NCBI GenBank assembly: GCA_009667805.1
Contig: CM019063.1
Coordinates: 88,191,877 to 88,255,876 of the forward strand
Reading direction: 5' to 3'
DNA length: 64,000 bases
From: Leptobrachium leishanense
Taxonomy: Eukaryota; Chordata; Amphibia; Anura; Megophryidae
The notes under the pieces are model-generated. The model saw nothing but the letters and a program-made list of their open reading frames with translations, made no database searches and was not told the origin of the DNA. The translations under genes and the position numbers were made by a program. Shown here piece by piece: positions 47,387-58,650 of this stretch (its first letter is position 1; every line of letters begins with the position of its first letter).

Positions 47387-48723
47387 CAGGGGCGGATCCA
47401 GAGACTAGTCTCGGGAGGGGCACTGACAGAAAATAAGGTGTTTTAGCAGAGAGCCCGACTCACGAGAATTTACAGAGGGCCCGGCTCACAGGAGTTTACA
47501 ATCTAGAAGAGCAGAGGGCACCTAGGAGCTTACAATCTAGAGGAGCAGAGGGCACCCAGGAGCTTACAATCTAGAGGAGCAGAGGACACCCAGGAGCTTA
47601 CAATCTAGAGGAGCAGAGAGCCCCCAGCTCACACATGGATTTGCCCCCAGCTCATGGATTTGCCCCAGCTCTTGGATTTGCCCCAGCTCACACATGGATT
47701 TGCCCCAGCACACACATGGATTTGCCCCAGCTCATGGATTTGCCCCCCCAGCTCATGGATTTGCCCAGCTCATGGATTTGCCCCCAGGTCATGGATTTTC
47801 CCCCAGCTCATGGATTTGCCCAGCTCATGGATTTGCCCCCAGGTCATGGATTTACCCCAGCTCATGGATTTGCCCAGCTCATGGATTTGCCCCCAGCTCA
47901 TGGATTTTCCCCCAGCTCATGGATTTGCCCAGCTCATGGATTTGCTCCCAGCTCATGGATTTGCCCCCAGCTCATGGATTTGCCCAGCTCATGGATTTGC
48001 CCAGCTCATGGATTTGCCCCCAGATCATGGATTTGCCCAGCTCATGGATTTGCCCCAGCTCATGGATTTGCCCCCAGGTCATGGATTTACCCCAGCTCAT
48101 GGATTTGCCCCCAGCTCATGGATTTGCCCCAGGTCATGGATTTGCCCCCAGCTCATGGATTTGCCCCCAGCTCATGGATTTGCCCCCAGGTCATGGATTT
48201 GCCCCAGCTCATGGATTTGCCCAGCTCATGGATTTGCCCCCAGGTCATGGATTTGCCCCAGCTCATGGATTTGCCCCCAGCTCATGGATTTGCCCCCAGC
48301 TCATGGATTTGCCCCAGCTCATGGATTTGCCCAGTTTACACATGGATTTGCCCCAGCTCACACATGGATTTGCCCCCAGCTCTCACCTGGATATTGCTCC
48401 AGCTCCGGCAGGGGTTAAGGGGACCCAGATGCCGGGCAGCGCGGGAGTGCCTGCCCGGTCCTGAAGAGTCCGTCCGTGTTGAAGGGAAGCGGCTGCGTGC
48501 GTGCGCAGGTCACGCGGTCCGGCCAGTCAGGTGGTACAGAGACTCAGTACCACCTGATTAGCCGGACCACGTGACCAGCTGCGCCTGCACGCAGCCACTT
48601 CCCTTTAACAGGACGGACTCTTCAGGACCGGGCAGGCACTCCCGCGCTGCCTGGCATCTGGGTCCCCGGCTCAAATCTCAGGGGGGGCAATTGCCCCGTT
48701 GCCCCCCCCTGGATCCGCCCCTG
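47387..48723. mobile_element. hAT-like element with 18-bp minisatellite, 1337 bp
   Basis: Ends CAGGGGCGGATCCAG and CTGGATCCGCCCCTG are perfect 15-bp inverted copies; the 8-bp duplication GCGGAGGA is perfect (47379-47386 and 48724-48731). The target is just inside the left end of the piggyBac-like copy 2. No transposase. It holds four units of about 40 bp with GAGCTTACAATCTAGAGGAG (47470-47620) and then the 18-bp minisatellite. Confidence 0.95.
47632..48385 (+). repeat. Minisatellite, 17-19-bp units, ~38 copies
   Basis: Units GCTCATGGATTTGCCCCA, varying mainly in the number of C residues (3 to 6). No unit contains a stop codon in any plus-strand frame, which is why three overlapping long open frames (254, 256 and 308 codons) arise; they are not genes. 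Confidence 0.97.
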
Positions 48724-50389
48724 GCGGAGGATGCGCTCAGCGCGTCCACCCGCAGCTACGTTCACTTTGGGGCCAGCGTTCGGCCAGATTCCGGCCGATC
48801 GCTGGCCCCCCCGGTGCGGGCTGACATCCTCGATGTCAGCCCAGCACCCGGAACCGCCGCCGGAGTAATTAGGTGTCATCGCGGGGGCGCAATGACACCT
48901 AATTCAGGCGCCCCCCCGCATGTGCGGAGGAGGCGCCTGAAAGGGAGGGGGGAGGTCCTTCGGACCTCTCTCCCTCCCGATCGGCGATGTGCAGGGGGTT
49001 AACCCAGGCACCATTTGGAAGGGCACAGCCTGCCCTTCCAAATGGTACCTGGCATTAACCCCATGGGGGCCGGATCACGAATCGGCGCCGAAAAGCGCCG
49101 GTTCGTGATCCTTTCCCGGAGCTGGCCGACATCTTGGATGTCGGCCAAGCTTTCGGGAATGCCCCCTGAGGACTGGTGTCATCGTGCATAGCACGATGAC
49201 GCCAGTCCTGGAGTTAACTGCCACCAATGGTGGAGATAGGGGGTTCCAATGATCCCGATCCGTGGCAGTTAGGGGTTAATGTTTGGTATTGTTGGGTCGG
49301 CCAGAGCATGGCCGTTCCAACAATACCAAACTTGACTAAGAAAAAGCTTTAAAAAAATAAATAATAAATAAATAAAAAATAAAAAAATATTAAAAAAACA
49401 ATTATAAAAAAAAATTTTTTTTTTTCCTTTTTTTTGGTTCGTTAATGCAGCAATATTGTTCCCATTTCAATTATAATGTGAACAATAATGCTGCACTAAC
49501 GATTTTTGTATGCGGTGCGTTTGTTAAAAATCGCGTAATTTTCCCCAAAAAAAATGTAACGAGACCCCATCTCTAATTTTTTTAACAAGTGCACCCCATA
49601 CAAAATATAACCGCAATTGCTCGCATGTTAGAATGTGAAAAAAAACACTTTACACGTTGTAAATTATTGAAAATTCATATTTTATTGCATTTTTTGTTAT
49701 AATATACAGACAGGTCATGACGTATACATATAATAATGACATATTATGAATCTGCCGAGTCTGACGGAAAGAACGATATATAATATGTCTGGGTCATATA
49801 CTAAAATAAGCCTTCAAAACACGTTTAAACATGATGAGCAAAATCGGTAAAAATGACCTCAGCACAGGGGCGGGAAATGCCTCAGCAGCGAAAGGGTTAA
49901 TCTATTCATAAACAACTGCTTGGGCCGGCAGCCTGTATGAAAAGACATTTTAGGACACACAGAACAAGTTTAGTGATTTTTTTTGGGCTAAATTATGGTG
50001 AAACTTATGCAGGCTTTGGAGGAAAGTAACAATAGGTGCTTTAAAATTGGGCCTTTAGTGTCGGCAACAGTGCCGTCACACCATAACCCCTCTGTGGTAT
50101 TGTGGAAAAGTGCAGGGTTGGACCCTGCAGTCCAATATTAAAATGATATGAATCTGGTACAGACGTCAGTGCACCCAAATATTGTGCCTTTGGTGGTAGC
50201 AAGTGCCTTCACACCGTAAGTAACCCCTCTGTGGTATTGTGGAAGAGTGCAGGGTTGGACCATGCGGTCCTATATTAAAAATATATGAATCGGGTAAAGG
50301 CGTCAGTGTAGCCAAATATTGTGCCTTTGGTGGCAGCAAGTGCCTTCACACCGTAACTCTTTTGTGGTATTGTGGAAGAGTGCAGTGGT

Positions 50390-50600
50390 GGAGGTTTTGT
50401 GAATGCAGAAGAGATCCCCGATCTATTCCGTTACGTCAGCATCAGGGGATTGATAGCTGCTGATCCAGGACTGATTTATTTTTATAAATGTCAGCCGGTC
50501 TACAGAGTTGGTGGACAGACGCACTCTTTTGTCTGTGACAAAACCTCCAGTGGCACTGAACGTCCTTTCAGAAAGCACGCTGGATTTTGTTGAAATGAGA
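50390..50600 (-). pseudogene. hAT transposase C-terminal remnant
   Basis: On the minus strand, 50584-50462 reads SSVLSERTFSATGGFVTDKR and continues VRLSTNSVDRLTFIKINQSW. This matches the C-terminal dimerisation region of hAT transposases, usually of the form P-S-E-R-x-F-S, then K-x-R-x-x-L-S-x-x-x-V-x-x-L-x-F-L. It is flanked by the about 70-bp tandem units of the element and has no upstream catalytic part. It confirms by protein the class already suggested by the ends and target duplication of this family. Confidence 0.8.
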
Positions 50601-51000
50601 CCCCCACAATTGCTGGTGGCAGTGAGAACACAAAGATTAGAACAAGTGCCAGATATTTTGAAGAAATGAGACCCCCAAACTAGTTGCTGGTAGTGAGAAC
50701 ACATAGATTACCACAATTCCCAGATATCTTCTAGAAGTGAAACCCCCACAATTGCTGCTGGCAGTGAGAACACAAAGATTAGAACAATTCCCAGATATTT
50801 TGTAGAAATGAAACCCCCACAATTGCTGGTGGCAGTGAGAACACAAAGATTAGAACAATTCCCAGATATTTTGTAGAAATGAGACCCCCAAAATAGTTGC
50901 AGGCAGTGAGAACAAAAGTTTAGAACAATTCCCAGATATTTTGTAGAAATTATACCCCCCCCCCCAATAGCTGCTTGCAGACTGGCAGTGAGAACACACA
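50600..51000. repeat. ~70-bp tandem units inside the hAT element
   Basis: About six units carrying AATTGCTGGTGGCAGTGAGA, AACACAAAGATTAGAACAAT and CCCAGATATTTTGTAGAAAT. The same units occur, in reverse orientation, at about 62400-62610 in copy 3. Confidence 0.85.
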
Positions 51001-51344
51001 CTAACACAACAATCTCCTCTCAAAAAACACGTGCTGAAGGCTGTGTGAAGCCTTATATAGTGTGCTGCGGGACTTAGCTCTGTGAGCCCATGATTGGGTA
51101 AAATTTGCCCAATCAGGACTCTGAGCCGTGATTGGCATAGTCTTGCACCTGTCTTGCACCTGACCTGTGATCAGGTGCAAGGCTGTGGCCAATTACAAAC
51201 TTCAGGCCAGTGGAAAAGTGCATTGTGATCCATTGTGGTGCATTGTGGGCGAAAAAGCGGCAAACACGCGGAAATGTTCGTAGTTCGCGAACAGGCGATG
51301 TTTGAATCGAACTCCGAACCGAACAGCTCATCCCTAGCTGTAAC

Positions 51345-52175
51345 ACGGTCCAGCACCGGAGGAGAGATCGGGTGAGGAAAGGTAGATTTGGGTGTCGTCA
51401 GCATAGAGATGATAATTGAAACTATAGAAAGAGATTCGGTTGCCCAGTGAGGCAGTATAGATTAAGAAGAGTAGGGGACCCAGAACAGAGCCTTGAGGTA
51501 CCCCAAATAAAAGAGGAACAGGTGGTGAAGAGGCACCAGCAAATGAGACACTGAAGGAATGAAGCGAGAGACAGAAAGAGAACCAGGAGAGAGTGGTGTC
51601 ACTGAGGCAAAGCTGATGCAGCTTGAGGAGAAGAAGAGGCTGGTCAACAGTGTCGAATGCAGCGGAAAGGTCAAGAAGAATAAGGAGGGAGAAGTGACCA
51701 ACTAAATCATTGGTCACCTTGGTCAGAGCAGTCTCAGTACAGCGCAGGGAGCGAATGCCAGACTGGTGTGGGTCGAGTAGAGTTAGCAGCAAGAAAACTG
51801 GGGAGCTGGTTATAGACCAGGCCTCCTAGGATTTTGGAGGCAAAGGGGAGCAGAGAGATGGAACAGTAGTTCGAGAGGGAGGTAGGATCAAGAGATGGCT
51901 TTTTTAGAATGGGGTGATCAGAGCATGCTTGAAAGCAGAGGGGAAGACTCCAGAGGAGAGGGAGAGGTTAAAATATGAGTCAATGTAGGGACGGTGACTG
52001 GTAGAACAGACTGAGTAAGGTGTGAGGGGATGGGATCAAGTGGACAGGTGGACATAAGAACTTCTGAGCCATCCTCCTCTAAGACTGGAGAAAAGGAAGA
52101 CATAGTAGAAGAGGGGGCAGGGAGTGAGGGAGTTAGTGGGGCAGAATGGTTAAAAGGAGGAGGGCAGCACCACAG
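51345..52175 (-). pseudogene. L2-like LINE, reverse transcriptase part
   Basis: Minus strand: CPLDPIPSHLTQSVLPVTVP upstream, then [20 protein letters not shown] with a palm aspartate, [20 protein letters not shown], and the active site YADD (codons at 51394-51405) in [14 protein letters not shown]. It continues at 45762 beyond the hAT insertion. L2-clade proteins copy their own RNA at a nicked target site. This copy is 5'-truncated near 52175, where the sequence of the outer hAT resumes, and it carries frame breaks. Confidence 0.88.
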
Positions 52176-52751
52176 CCAATTGACAGGGACGAGGTGCTTT
52201 GTGAAACAGTAAAACAAAACTGATTTGTTTTCATATTTTCGTTTGTAATTTGGTATCAATTCAAAATCGATTCGAAATAGATTTGAAATTGATTTGGTTC
52301 ACTAAAAAATATCAATAAATCAAATCCTGCTCAATTTCTGTTACATTAGGGTTAAACATGAGGGTTAAAAGGCAACCTAGGGTTAAATATTGAGCCGGCT
52401 ATTGGCCTGTGGTGCTGAATACAACAGATTCAGCAGCACATACAATTGACATGGACGAGGAGCTTTGTGAAACAGTAAAACCAATCTGATTTATTTTCAG
52501 AATTTCATATCAATTCGAAATCGATTCGGATCACTAAAAATAAATAAATCTATCAATCATTCAAATCAATGGTTCTCTTGTGAAACAGTATAACGAATCA
52601 ATTTTATTACATCATACCATTTTGTTTAATTTTTGTTTCAATTTGGATTAAACCAATTCATTATTTCGGAAGTACTTCCGAAATACGAATTAACAAATTT
52701 TCAAAAAAATTGAGATTCATTACGAAATGAATGCACACCTCTAGTAAAGAA

Positions 52752-53518
52752 GACATTAATAATACAATTGCTATAATGGGTTAGAATAAAAGGACAAATC
52801 AAAGATCTCTTCTTCTTGGCTACCTAGCAAGGAGTTATGAATGCACACAATTCTTTTTATGTTGTTTATTGTGTTATGTACTTTTAATGTATAAATTAGG
52901 TGTCCCTTGTACCTCTTAAAATACGCATTACATTGTTTTCTTTATTATAGTTTATCACATATCTCAATGGTAATGCATTACAATCCTAAATTATCAAGAT
53001 GAAGGAGAAACGTGTGTCACATTTGGTATAGCTGTGTAATTATTTAATCACACAGTTTCCTCCCCAGCAATAAACATTATCTTAGTAATGATGTGAATAA
53101 ATCAAGATTTATTGATGTAGCCAAAGGTTCACAGCACTTTGTGTGATTACAGCACAAGAAAAAAAAGTAGCCCAGACATACATTTTAGTGCTGAATGCTT
53201 ATGAAAAATGAATACTGCATGATTCTACCGGTTCATCTGCAGCACTGTAGAGCGCAATCGACTTAAGTGGTCTCAATTGCATCTGGTTTCAATCCTCAGA
53301 AAATCCAGATCAGAGACTTATTTGAATATATTACTGATTTAGTGCTAATGAATAAGCAAGTGATGCCAAAGACACATTCCCTAGAGCAGGTGCAAAGGGA
53401 TATCGGTCTGTTCACAGTCTAGGGAAAAAACAAAAACATATTAAAAGTAACATAAATACAACATAGTGAAAATATAACACGTAATCACATAGTGGGCTTA
53501 TCTGGTTGCTAAAACGCA
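52752..53518. other. Presumed intron, no feature recognised
   Basis: AT-rich DNA between the nest and copy D. No exon recognised. Confidence 0.45.
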
Positions 53519-53520
53519 TA

Positions 53521-54424
53521 CAGGGTTATTCAAAGAGATTCGAAAAGTCACCGCACATTCGGTGACTTTTCGTTCTCTTCAATTTGGTTCCTTTTGCCGA
53601 TCCCATTTCGGTGACCCTGCAGTGTATTCAGCAAACACCACAGGGTCCCCGAATTGCAGGGAAAGGCTGCCGCAAACCCGACGAAAACTCACCGCAAAAC
53701 CCACCGAATGCACGCAGAAAAGCCACAAAAACATCTGGATTAACCTGCCGAAAACCACGGAAAAAGCCCGAGCAGGAGCCGATTGCACACAGCCGAAGCA
53801 GCTGAAGCAGCTGAGACCGCAGACGAGGGAGGTGAATAAATTAGCAAAATAGTTTGTGTGAATCTGTGAAAATGAAACGCTGTTTGCAAAGAAACTACTG
53901 AGCGAAAATGTCTGAAATTTACATATGAGGTCCAGGGAATGATAATAAAAAGGTCTGTTACAGAAAAAATAAGTAAACTTTAAAAAAAATAAAAAAATCG
54001 GACTTTTAAAAAAAAAAAAAAAATCTGAAAAATGCTTAAAGTATCCTAAAAAATCTATAAATAAAATCTCTTTACTGCAGAATTTTATAATGAATGGTTT
54101 ATTAGATATTGAATTAAAACGGGAATATTTTTAACATTGAAGCCTATGGGATTCTCCTGAATTAACTTGCCGAATTAAACCCCCGAATGACAGGGCATTT
54201 CGGGAACCTTTCACTGCTGGTTTGTGTTCTCTGAATAGCCGAAGCAGTGCTTTTCATGGGGATTTCTCTGCCCTCGAACAGGCACTGTATGTGCAGGCAG
54301 TTCGCCAGGATTTGACGAATTGCCTGCTCTTGGATAGCCGACTGGCCAGGAAAGGTAACCGAACGCTGATTTTCAGCGTTCTGTTACCTTTCTCAAGCAA
54401 TTCGGATCTCTTTGGATAACCCTG
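53521..54424 (-). mobile_element. CAGGGTTATTC element, copy D, 904 bp
   Basis: The best-preserved copy: TA on both sides (53519-53520 and 54425-54426), left end CAGGGTTATTCAAAGAGATT, right end ATCTCTTTGGATAACCCTG. Hairpins: GTCACCGCACATTCGGTGAC near the left end and GAACGCTGATTTTCAGCGTT near the right end. Inverted relative to copies A and B. Confidence 0.92.
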
Positions 54425-54426
54425 TA

Positions 54427-56179
54427 TGTCTTGGCTTCTGTACTTGAGAGGGAGTATACAGTTCCCTCCAGGGCTATGTGATATTTTACACCAGATATTC
54501 AGAGATTTCATTTGATTTTATGGATAGCTTGATTCAAACGTGTTGCAGTCAAAACATTTCAAGAATCATGCAGTTCTGAATGCAAATTATTACTTTTTTT
54601 GTCAGAGAATGAGTTATTGATTATTACGTCCTTAACCATTTCACCATGTTTCACCATTTGTTGATACAAATATCACCGGTATAACAATTATCAAAACATT
54701 TATTTGAAACAAGGTGCTTAGTTAACACTTAAATGCTGGATAAAATTGCAATTTTAGTTATAGACTGTTATTCTATACTTAATAGTTAATGGATTAAAAA
54801 TTGCTTTTAAATCTTCCTTTATTTATCCTTTACAGAAATGTTGGGATGAAAAGTTTTAGACAGTGGATGGTTTCCCTTATCTTACACAATTTCAAAAAGG
54901 GTCTCCATTATTAGAAAAGAGGCAAAAATGGGCTATGTGTCAAATACGGTGAATGTGATAAAGATAAAAAGTGGTCAGATCTCCTGTTTATGGAGATTTG
55001 TAGTGATCACATTGAGATTATTAGCAATACAGCTTTCACAAGATTCCAATAGAATATATGAAAAAGATCGGAATGTGACAAAATGCCTGTATATGGAAAT
55101 TACAGTAACAGCTTGGATCTGAACGGTAGAGGGATTTTCAAATATTACAACCACCTGGATATTATTTCTATACATTTACTGAGTGATCCCAGAGCTCTTC
55201 CACAGTTCTGACCACTCCCTTACTGTTGTAAGAAAGCAATAAAGTTTGTTGACATTTTTCTTATCATATGAGTGGGAGCTCCTCTTTCCAGAACCTTTGC
55301 AGTAACTCAGGATGATAGGAGTGAGGTATAAATGAAGATTTAGTTTCTCCATAGGCATCATTGTGTCTTTAACCTTTTAAGGACCAATGACGGGACTGTT
55401 CCGTCCATAAATGCATTGACTTTAAAGGCCCTTGGCCCTTAAGGGGTTATACATTATGCAAGCAAGCATCAGGGGCGAAATTCAATTTTCTTAATTTATT
55501 TTTTCAGGGCAAAAGCCTGAATCAAGATGTGCGGGTTTTAAAGTGGTCTACTGTAAGAATGACACCATTGTATAGTCACACATTATAATTTTGCATATTA
55601 ATTGCTGCATGACTAATACTTTTTCCTACACGTCATGACTGATTTTTGCCTCGCATACAGTTAAGTTGCACCAACAGCAGTGTTACCTACATTATGTCTA
55701 TACCGAGGTAACTGAATTTTTGATGTATATCTTGAGACAAATTTTTGACATGCATTGGGTGTGTACACATATATATATACCTACACACATAAACATACAT
55801 ACACACGCACCATCATATAACATGAAAAAGGGTCAAAGATGTGAAGAAACTGACACTTATGCTCTGCTTCTTCATGTACTAGAAGTCAGATCTATGCAAG
55901 CATTGTTTGAAGAAAAGCCACGGTTACTTGATTCTTTTTCTTCTTCATTACTCATTATTTCTTCTTTATACTTTCCTTGGTGTGTTTATCAATGTGTGTG
56001 CACCCAGCTAGTCGCTCTGGGTGTTTTAATAATTCTCATTGCTCAATAAAGGTTACTTTATTTTACCTACCCACTCCTACCGTAAATCCCAACGTGTTAT
56101 ATATGTGATTCTGTGTGAGACTGTGCCCTTACCAGTGGTGCCTTTTTTTCCTCTCTGGCCATTAGCAGACCCTTCAGGC
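54427..56179. other. Presumed intron with a small palindromic MITE fragment
   Basis: At about 55370-55450 a short palindromic unit runs from TTAACCTTTTAAGGACCA to TTGGCCCTTAAGGGGTTA, with TTAA-like edges. Low-complexity TA/CA lies at about 55768-55812. No exon recognised. Confidence 0.5.
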
Positions 56180-56436
56180 ACTCTCCCTGCTCTGGCGGGG
56201 GAGGGGTGCCTGAAACAGAAGTCATCAAGTCCGGCACGATGACGTCAGTGCGCTGGCCGGGGTCCCGGAGGTGGGGCTGACATCGAAGATGTCAACCCGC
56301 ACCGGGAGAACACAGCAATTGGCTGAACTAACAGCCGATCGTGGCTGCAAAGTAAGGACGCACCCAGCGTGACATCCGTACACTGAATGCGATCAAGACG
56401 ACGCGCTCAACGCGTCCTTTGCAGGCAAGTGGTTAA
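56180..56436. mobile_element. GC-rich hairpin relic related to the piggyBac-like element
   Basis: Contains the same types of paired blocks as 46.0-46.6 kb in reverse order: GCCGATCG, GCTGACATC/GATGTC, GGCACGATGACGTC, and GACGCGCTCAACGCGTCC near the right edge, which ends GCAAGTGG followed by TTAA. Much more diverged; the left end is not defined. Confidence 0.5.
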
Positions 56437-56959
56437 AGCAACTTTCAAGTTCTAGTAGTCACTGAGGGCAGACAAAAATGCTGAGCTACCTCACGTCAAA
56501 GTACAAGATTTCACAAGGCAAGTGGACAGTGATTAACAGACAAAACAGAATTCAGACTTGCCATTTTATCACAACACAGAAAACAAGTAAGCAAGAAAGA
56601 CATTTTTGGGATAATTTTCTTTCCAGAACTATTTTAGTAATTTTAGCAAGATTTGAATTTGAATGATTAACACACTTTACAAACAGAGAGTTGCTAAAAT
56701 GTAAGTGAGAAATGCAACACACACAAACAAGGTGTCATTTCCTTGAGAAATTTAAATATCATTATCCAGTGAATTATATGGTTGAGAATTTAGAGTAACA
56801 TAAAGGAAGAAAAAAATACATATGCTTCACTTTTTCAAACCACGTAGCTCTTTGTAAACTTATTTATATGTGTTGTTTGTATCCTTACATTTCCGGAAAA
56901 CAGGGCTCTGTTCTCTAAGTACCCAGCAAGCTGTGGCGACTTTAGGAACAATATATAGG
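56437..56959. other. Presumed intron, no feature recognised
   Basis: AT-rich, no exon or repeat recognised. Confidence 0.4.
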
Positions 56960-57271
56960 GGGGCACACATGGGCGTCCATAGCATGGGGCAAGGGGGGCA
57001 CTCGCCCCCCCCCGATCAACAGGCTTAAATTATGATAATTTATTCACTGCACGCTGCAGTTCCTGGGCTCTCCACTAGGCTGCATGAGCGTCACTTCCCC
57101 ACTCCACCTCCAATCCACCACCTGCTCTCACTCACTTTGCATGCTGGGAGAGGCAGGGCTGAGATGCAGCTGCTCCTATGGGCCATGGGAAAAAAGGTAA
57201 TGATTGTCAAATAAATACTTTTTTATTAAGCTTGATGCTAGTGTCTTTATTTATGAGAGTTTACAATCTAT

Positions 57272-57401
57272 GGGCCATATTACATAGTTGGTGCTAACTT
57301 AACCAGAGCTGTTGTAAACTTCCCAGAGCCATTATAGCCTATGGAGGTTTTAAGTTTACAACAGCTCTAGTTAAGTTAGCACCAACTATGTAATATGGCC
57401 C
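57272..57401. mobile_element. Palindromic Harbinger-like MITE, 130 bp, copy 2
   Basis: GGGCCATATTACATAGTTGG at the left, CCAACTATGTAATATGGCCC at the right: perfect 20-bp ends. Flanks TAT and TAA. Inserted within the hAT-like element beside the minisatellite. Confidence 0.9.
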
Positions 57402-57404
57402 TAA

Positions 57405-58650
57405 GAATTTACAATCTAAGAGGAGAGGGGATCCTGCTCCAGAGTTTACAATCTAAGGGTTTACAATCTAAGAGGAGAGGGGATCCTGCTCCAGAGTTTA
57501 CAATCTAAGGGTTTACAATCTAAGAGGAGAGGAGACCCTGCCACAGAGCTTACAATCTAAGAGGAGAGGGGACCCTGCCACAGAGTTTACAATCTAAGAG
57601 GAGAGGGGACCCTGCTCCAGAGTTTACAATCTGAGAGGAGAGGGGACCCTGCTCCAGAGTTTACAATCTAAGAGTTTACAATCTAAGAGGAGAGGGGACC
57701 CTAACCCAGAGCTTACAATCTAAGAGGAGAGGGGACCCTACTCCAGAGTTTACAATCTAAGAGGAGAGGGGACCCTGCCCCAGAGTTTACAATCTAAGAG
57801 GAGAGAAGACCCTGCTCCAGAGCTTACAATCTAATAGGAGAGGGGACCCTGCTCCAAAGCTTACAATCTAAGAGGAGAGGGGACCTTGCTCCAGAGCTTA
57901 AAATCTAAGAGGAGAGGGGACCCTGCTCCAGAGCTTACAATCTAAGAGGAGAGGGGACCCTGCTCCAAAGTTTACAATCTAAGAGGAGAGGGGAACCTGC
58001 TCCAGAGCTTACAATCTCAGAGGACAGGGGACCCTGCTCCAGAGTTACAATCTAAGAGGACAGGGGACCCTGCTCCTGAGCTTACAATCTAAGAGGACCC
58101 TGCTCCAGAGTTACAATCTAAGAGGAGAGGGGACCCTACTCCAGAGCTTACAATCTAAGAGGAGAGGAGACCCTGCTCCAGAGCTTACAATCTAAGAGGA
58201 GAGGGGACCCTGCTCCAGAGTTACAATCTAAGAGGAGAGTGGACCCTACTCCAGAGCTTACAATCTAAGAGGAGAGGAGACCCTGCTCCAGAGCTTACAA
58301 TCTAAGAGGAGAGGAGACCCTGCTCCAGAGTTTACAATCTAAGAGGAGAGGGGACCCTGCTCCAGAGTTACAATCTAAGAGGAGAGGGGACCCTGCCCCA
58401 GGGCTTACAATCTAAGAGAGAAATGACCCTGCTCCAGAGAACACAATCTAAGAGGAGAGAAGACCCTACTCCAGAGCTTACAATCTCAGAGGACAGGGGA
58501 CCCTGCTCCAGAGTTACAATCTAAGAGGACAGGGGACCCAGCTCCAGAGTTTACAATCTAAGAGGAGAGGGGACCCTGCTCCAGAGTTTACAATCTAAGA
58601 GGACCCTGCTCCAGAGTTACAATCTAAGAGGAGAGGGGACCTTGCTCCAG
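57405..58650. repeat. Minisatellite, 36-38-bp units, ~33 copies
   Basis: Units of the form GAGCTTACAATCTAAGAGGA followed by GAGGGGACCCTGCTCCA. Variants: TTACAA/CTTACAA, CTGCTCC/CTACTCC/CTGCCCC, and shortened units lacking GAGAGGGG. The unit matches the 3' region of the L2 copy at about 45240-45285. Confidence 0.97.

Larger units (their letters stand above)
47369..49896. mobile_element. piggyBac-like hairpin element, copy 2, interrupted
   Basis: Ends CCCTTTCGCTGCGGAGGA and CTCAGCAGCGAAAGGG are inverted copies, with TTAA on each side (47365-47368 and 49897-49900), as for piggyBac. Without the hAT element nested at 47387-48723 and its repeated target it is about 1183 bp, matching copy 1. The relatives at 31561 and 62034 lack it at this site, which confirms the insertion. 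Confidence 0.88.
45763..51336. mobile_element. hAT element with TAGGGATGAGC ends, copy 2, 5574 bp
   Basis: Ends TAGGGATGAGCCGAACAC and GCTCATCCCTA with the perfect 8-bp duplication GCTGTAAC (45755-45762 and 51337-51344). It splits the L2 LINE. It is longer than its relatives at 31561 and 62034 because two piggyBac-like copies sit in it and because it still has a piece of hAT transposase (50390-50600). Confidence 0.93.
44865..52743. mobile_element. Outer hAT-like element, host of the nest
   Basis: Left end TCAAGGTGTGCA, right end TGCACACCTCTA, flanks GTAACGAA (44857-44864) and GTAAAGAA (52744-52751), an 8-bp duplication with one mismatch. Its own sequence is only 44865-45132 and about 52175-52743; it contains repeated TCAATTCGAAATCGATT-type palindromic motifs and a partly duplicated block (TTTGTGAAACAGTAAAAC at about 52197 and 52467). 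The rest is later insertions. Confidence 0.7.

Noticed and set aside
47635..48561. Three overlapping long open frames (308, 256 and 254 codons) rich in MDLP and HGFAP repeats
   Set aside because: The 17-19-bp minisatellite unit has no stop in any plus-strand frame, so open frames are inevitable. There is no start context, domain or conserved partner.
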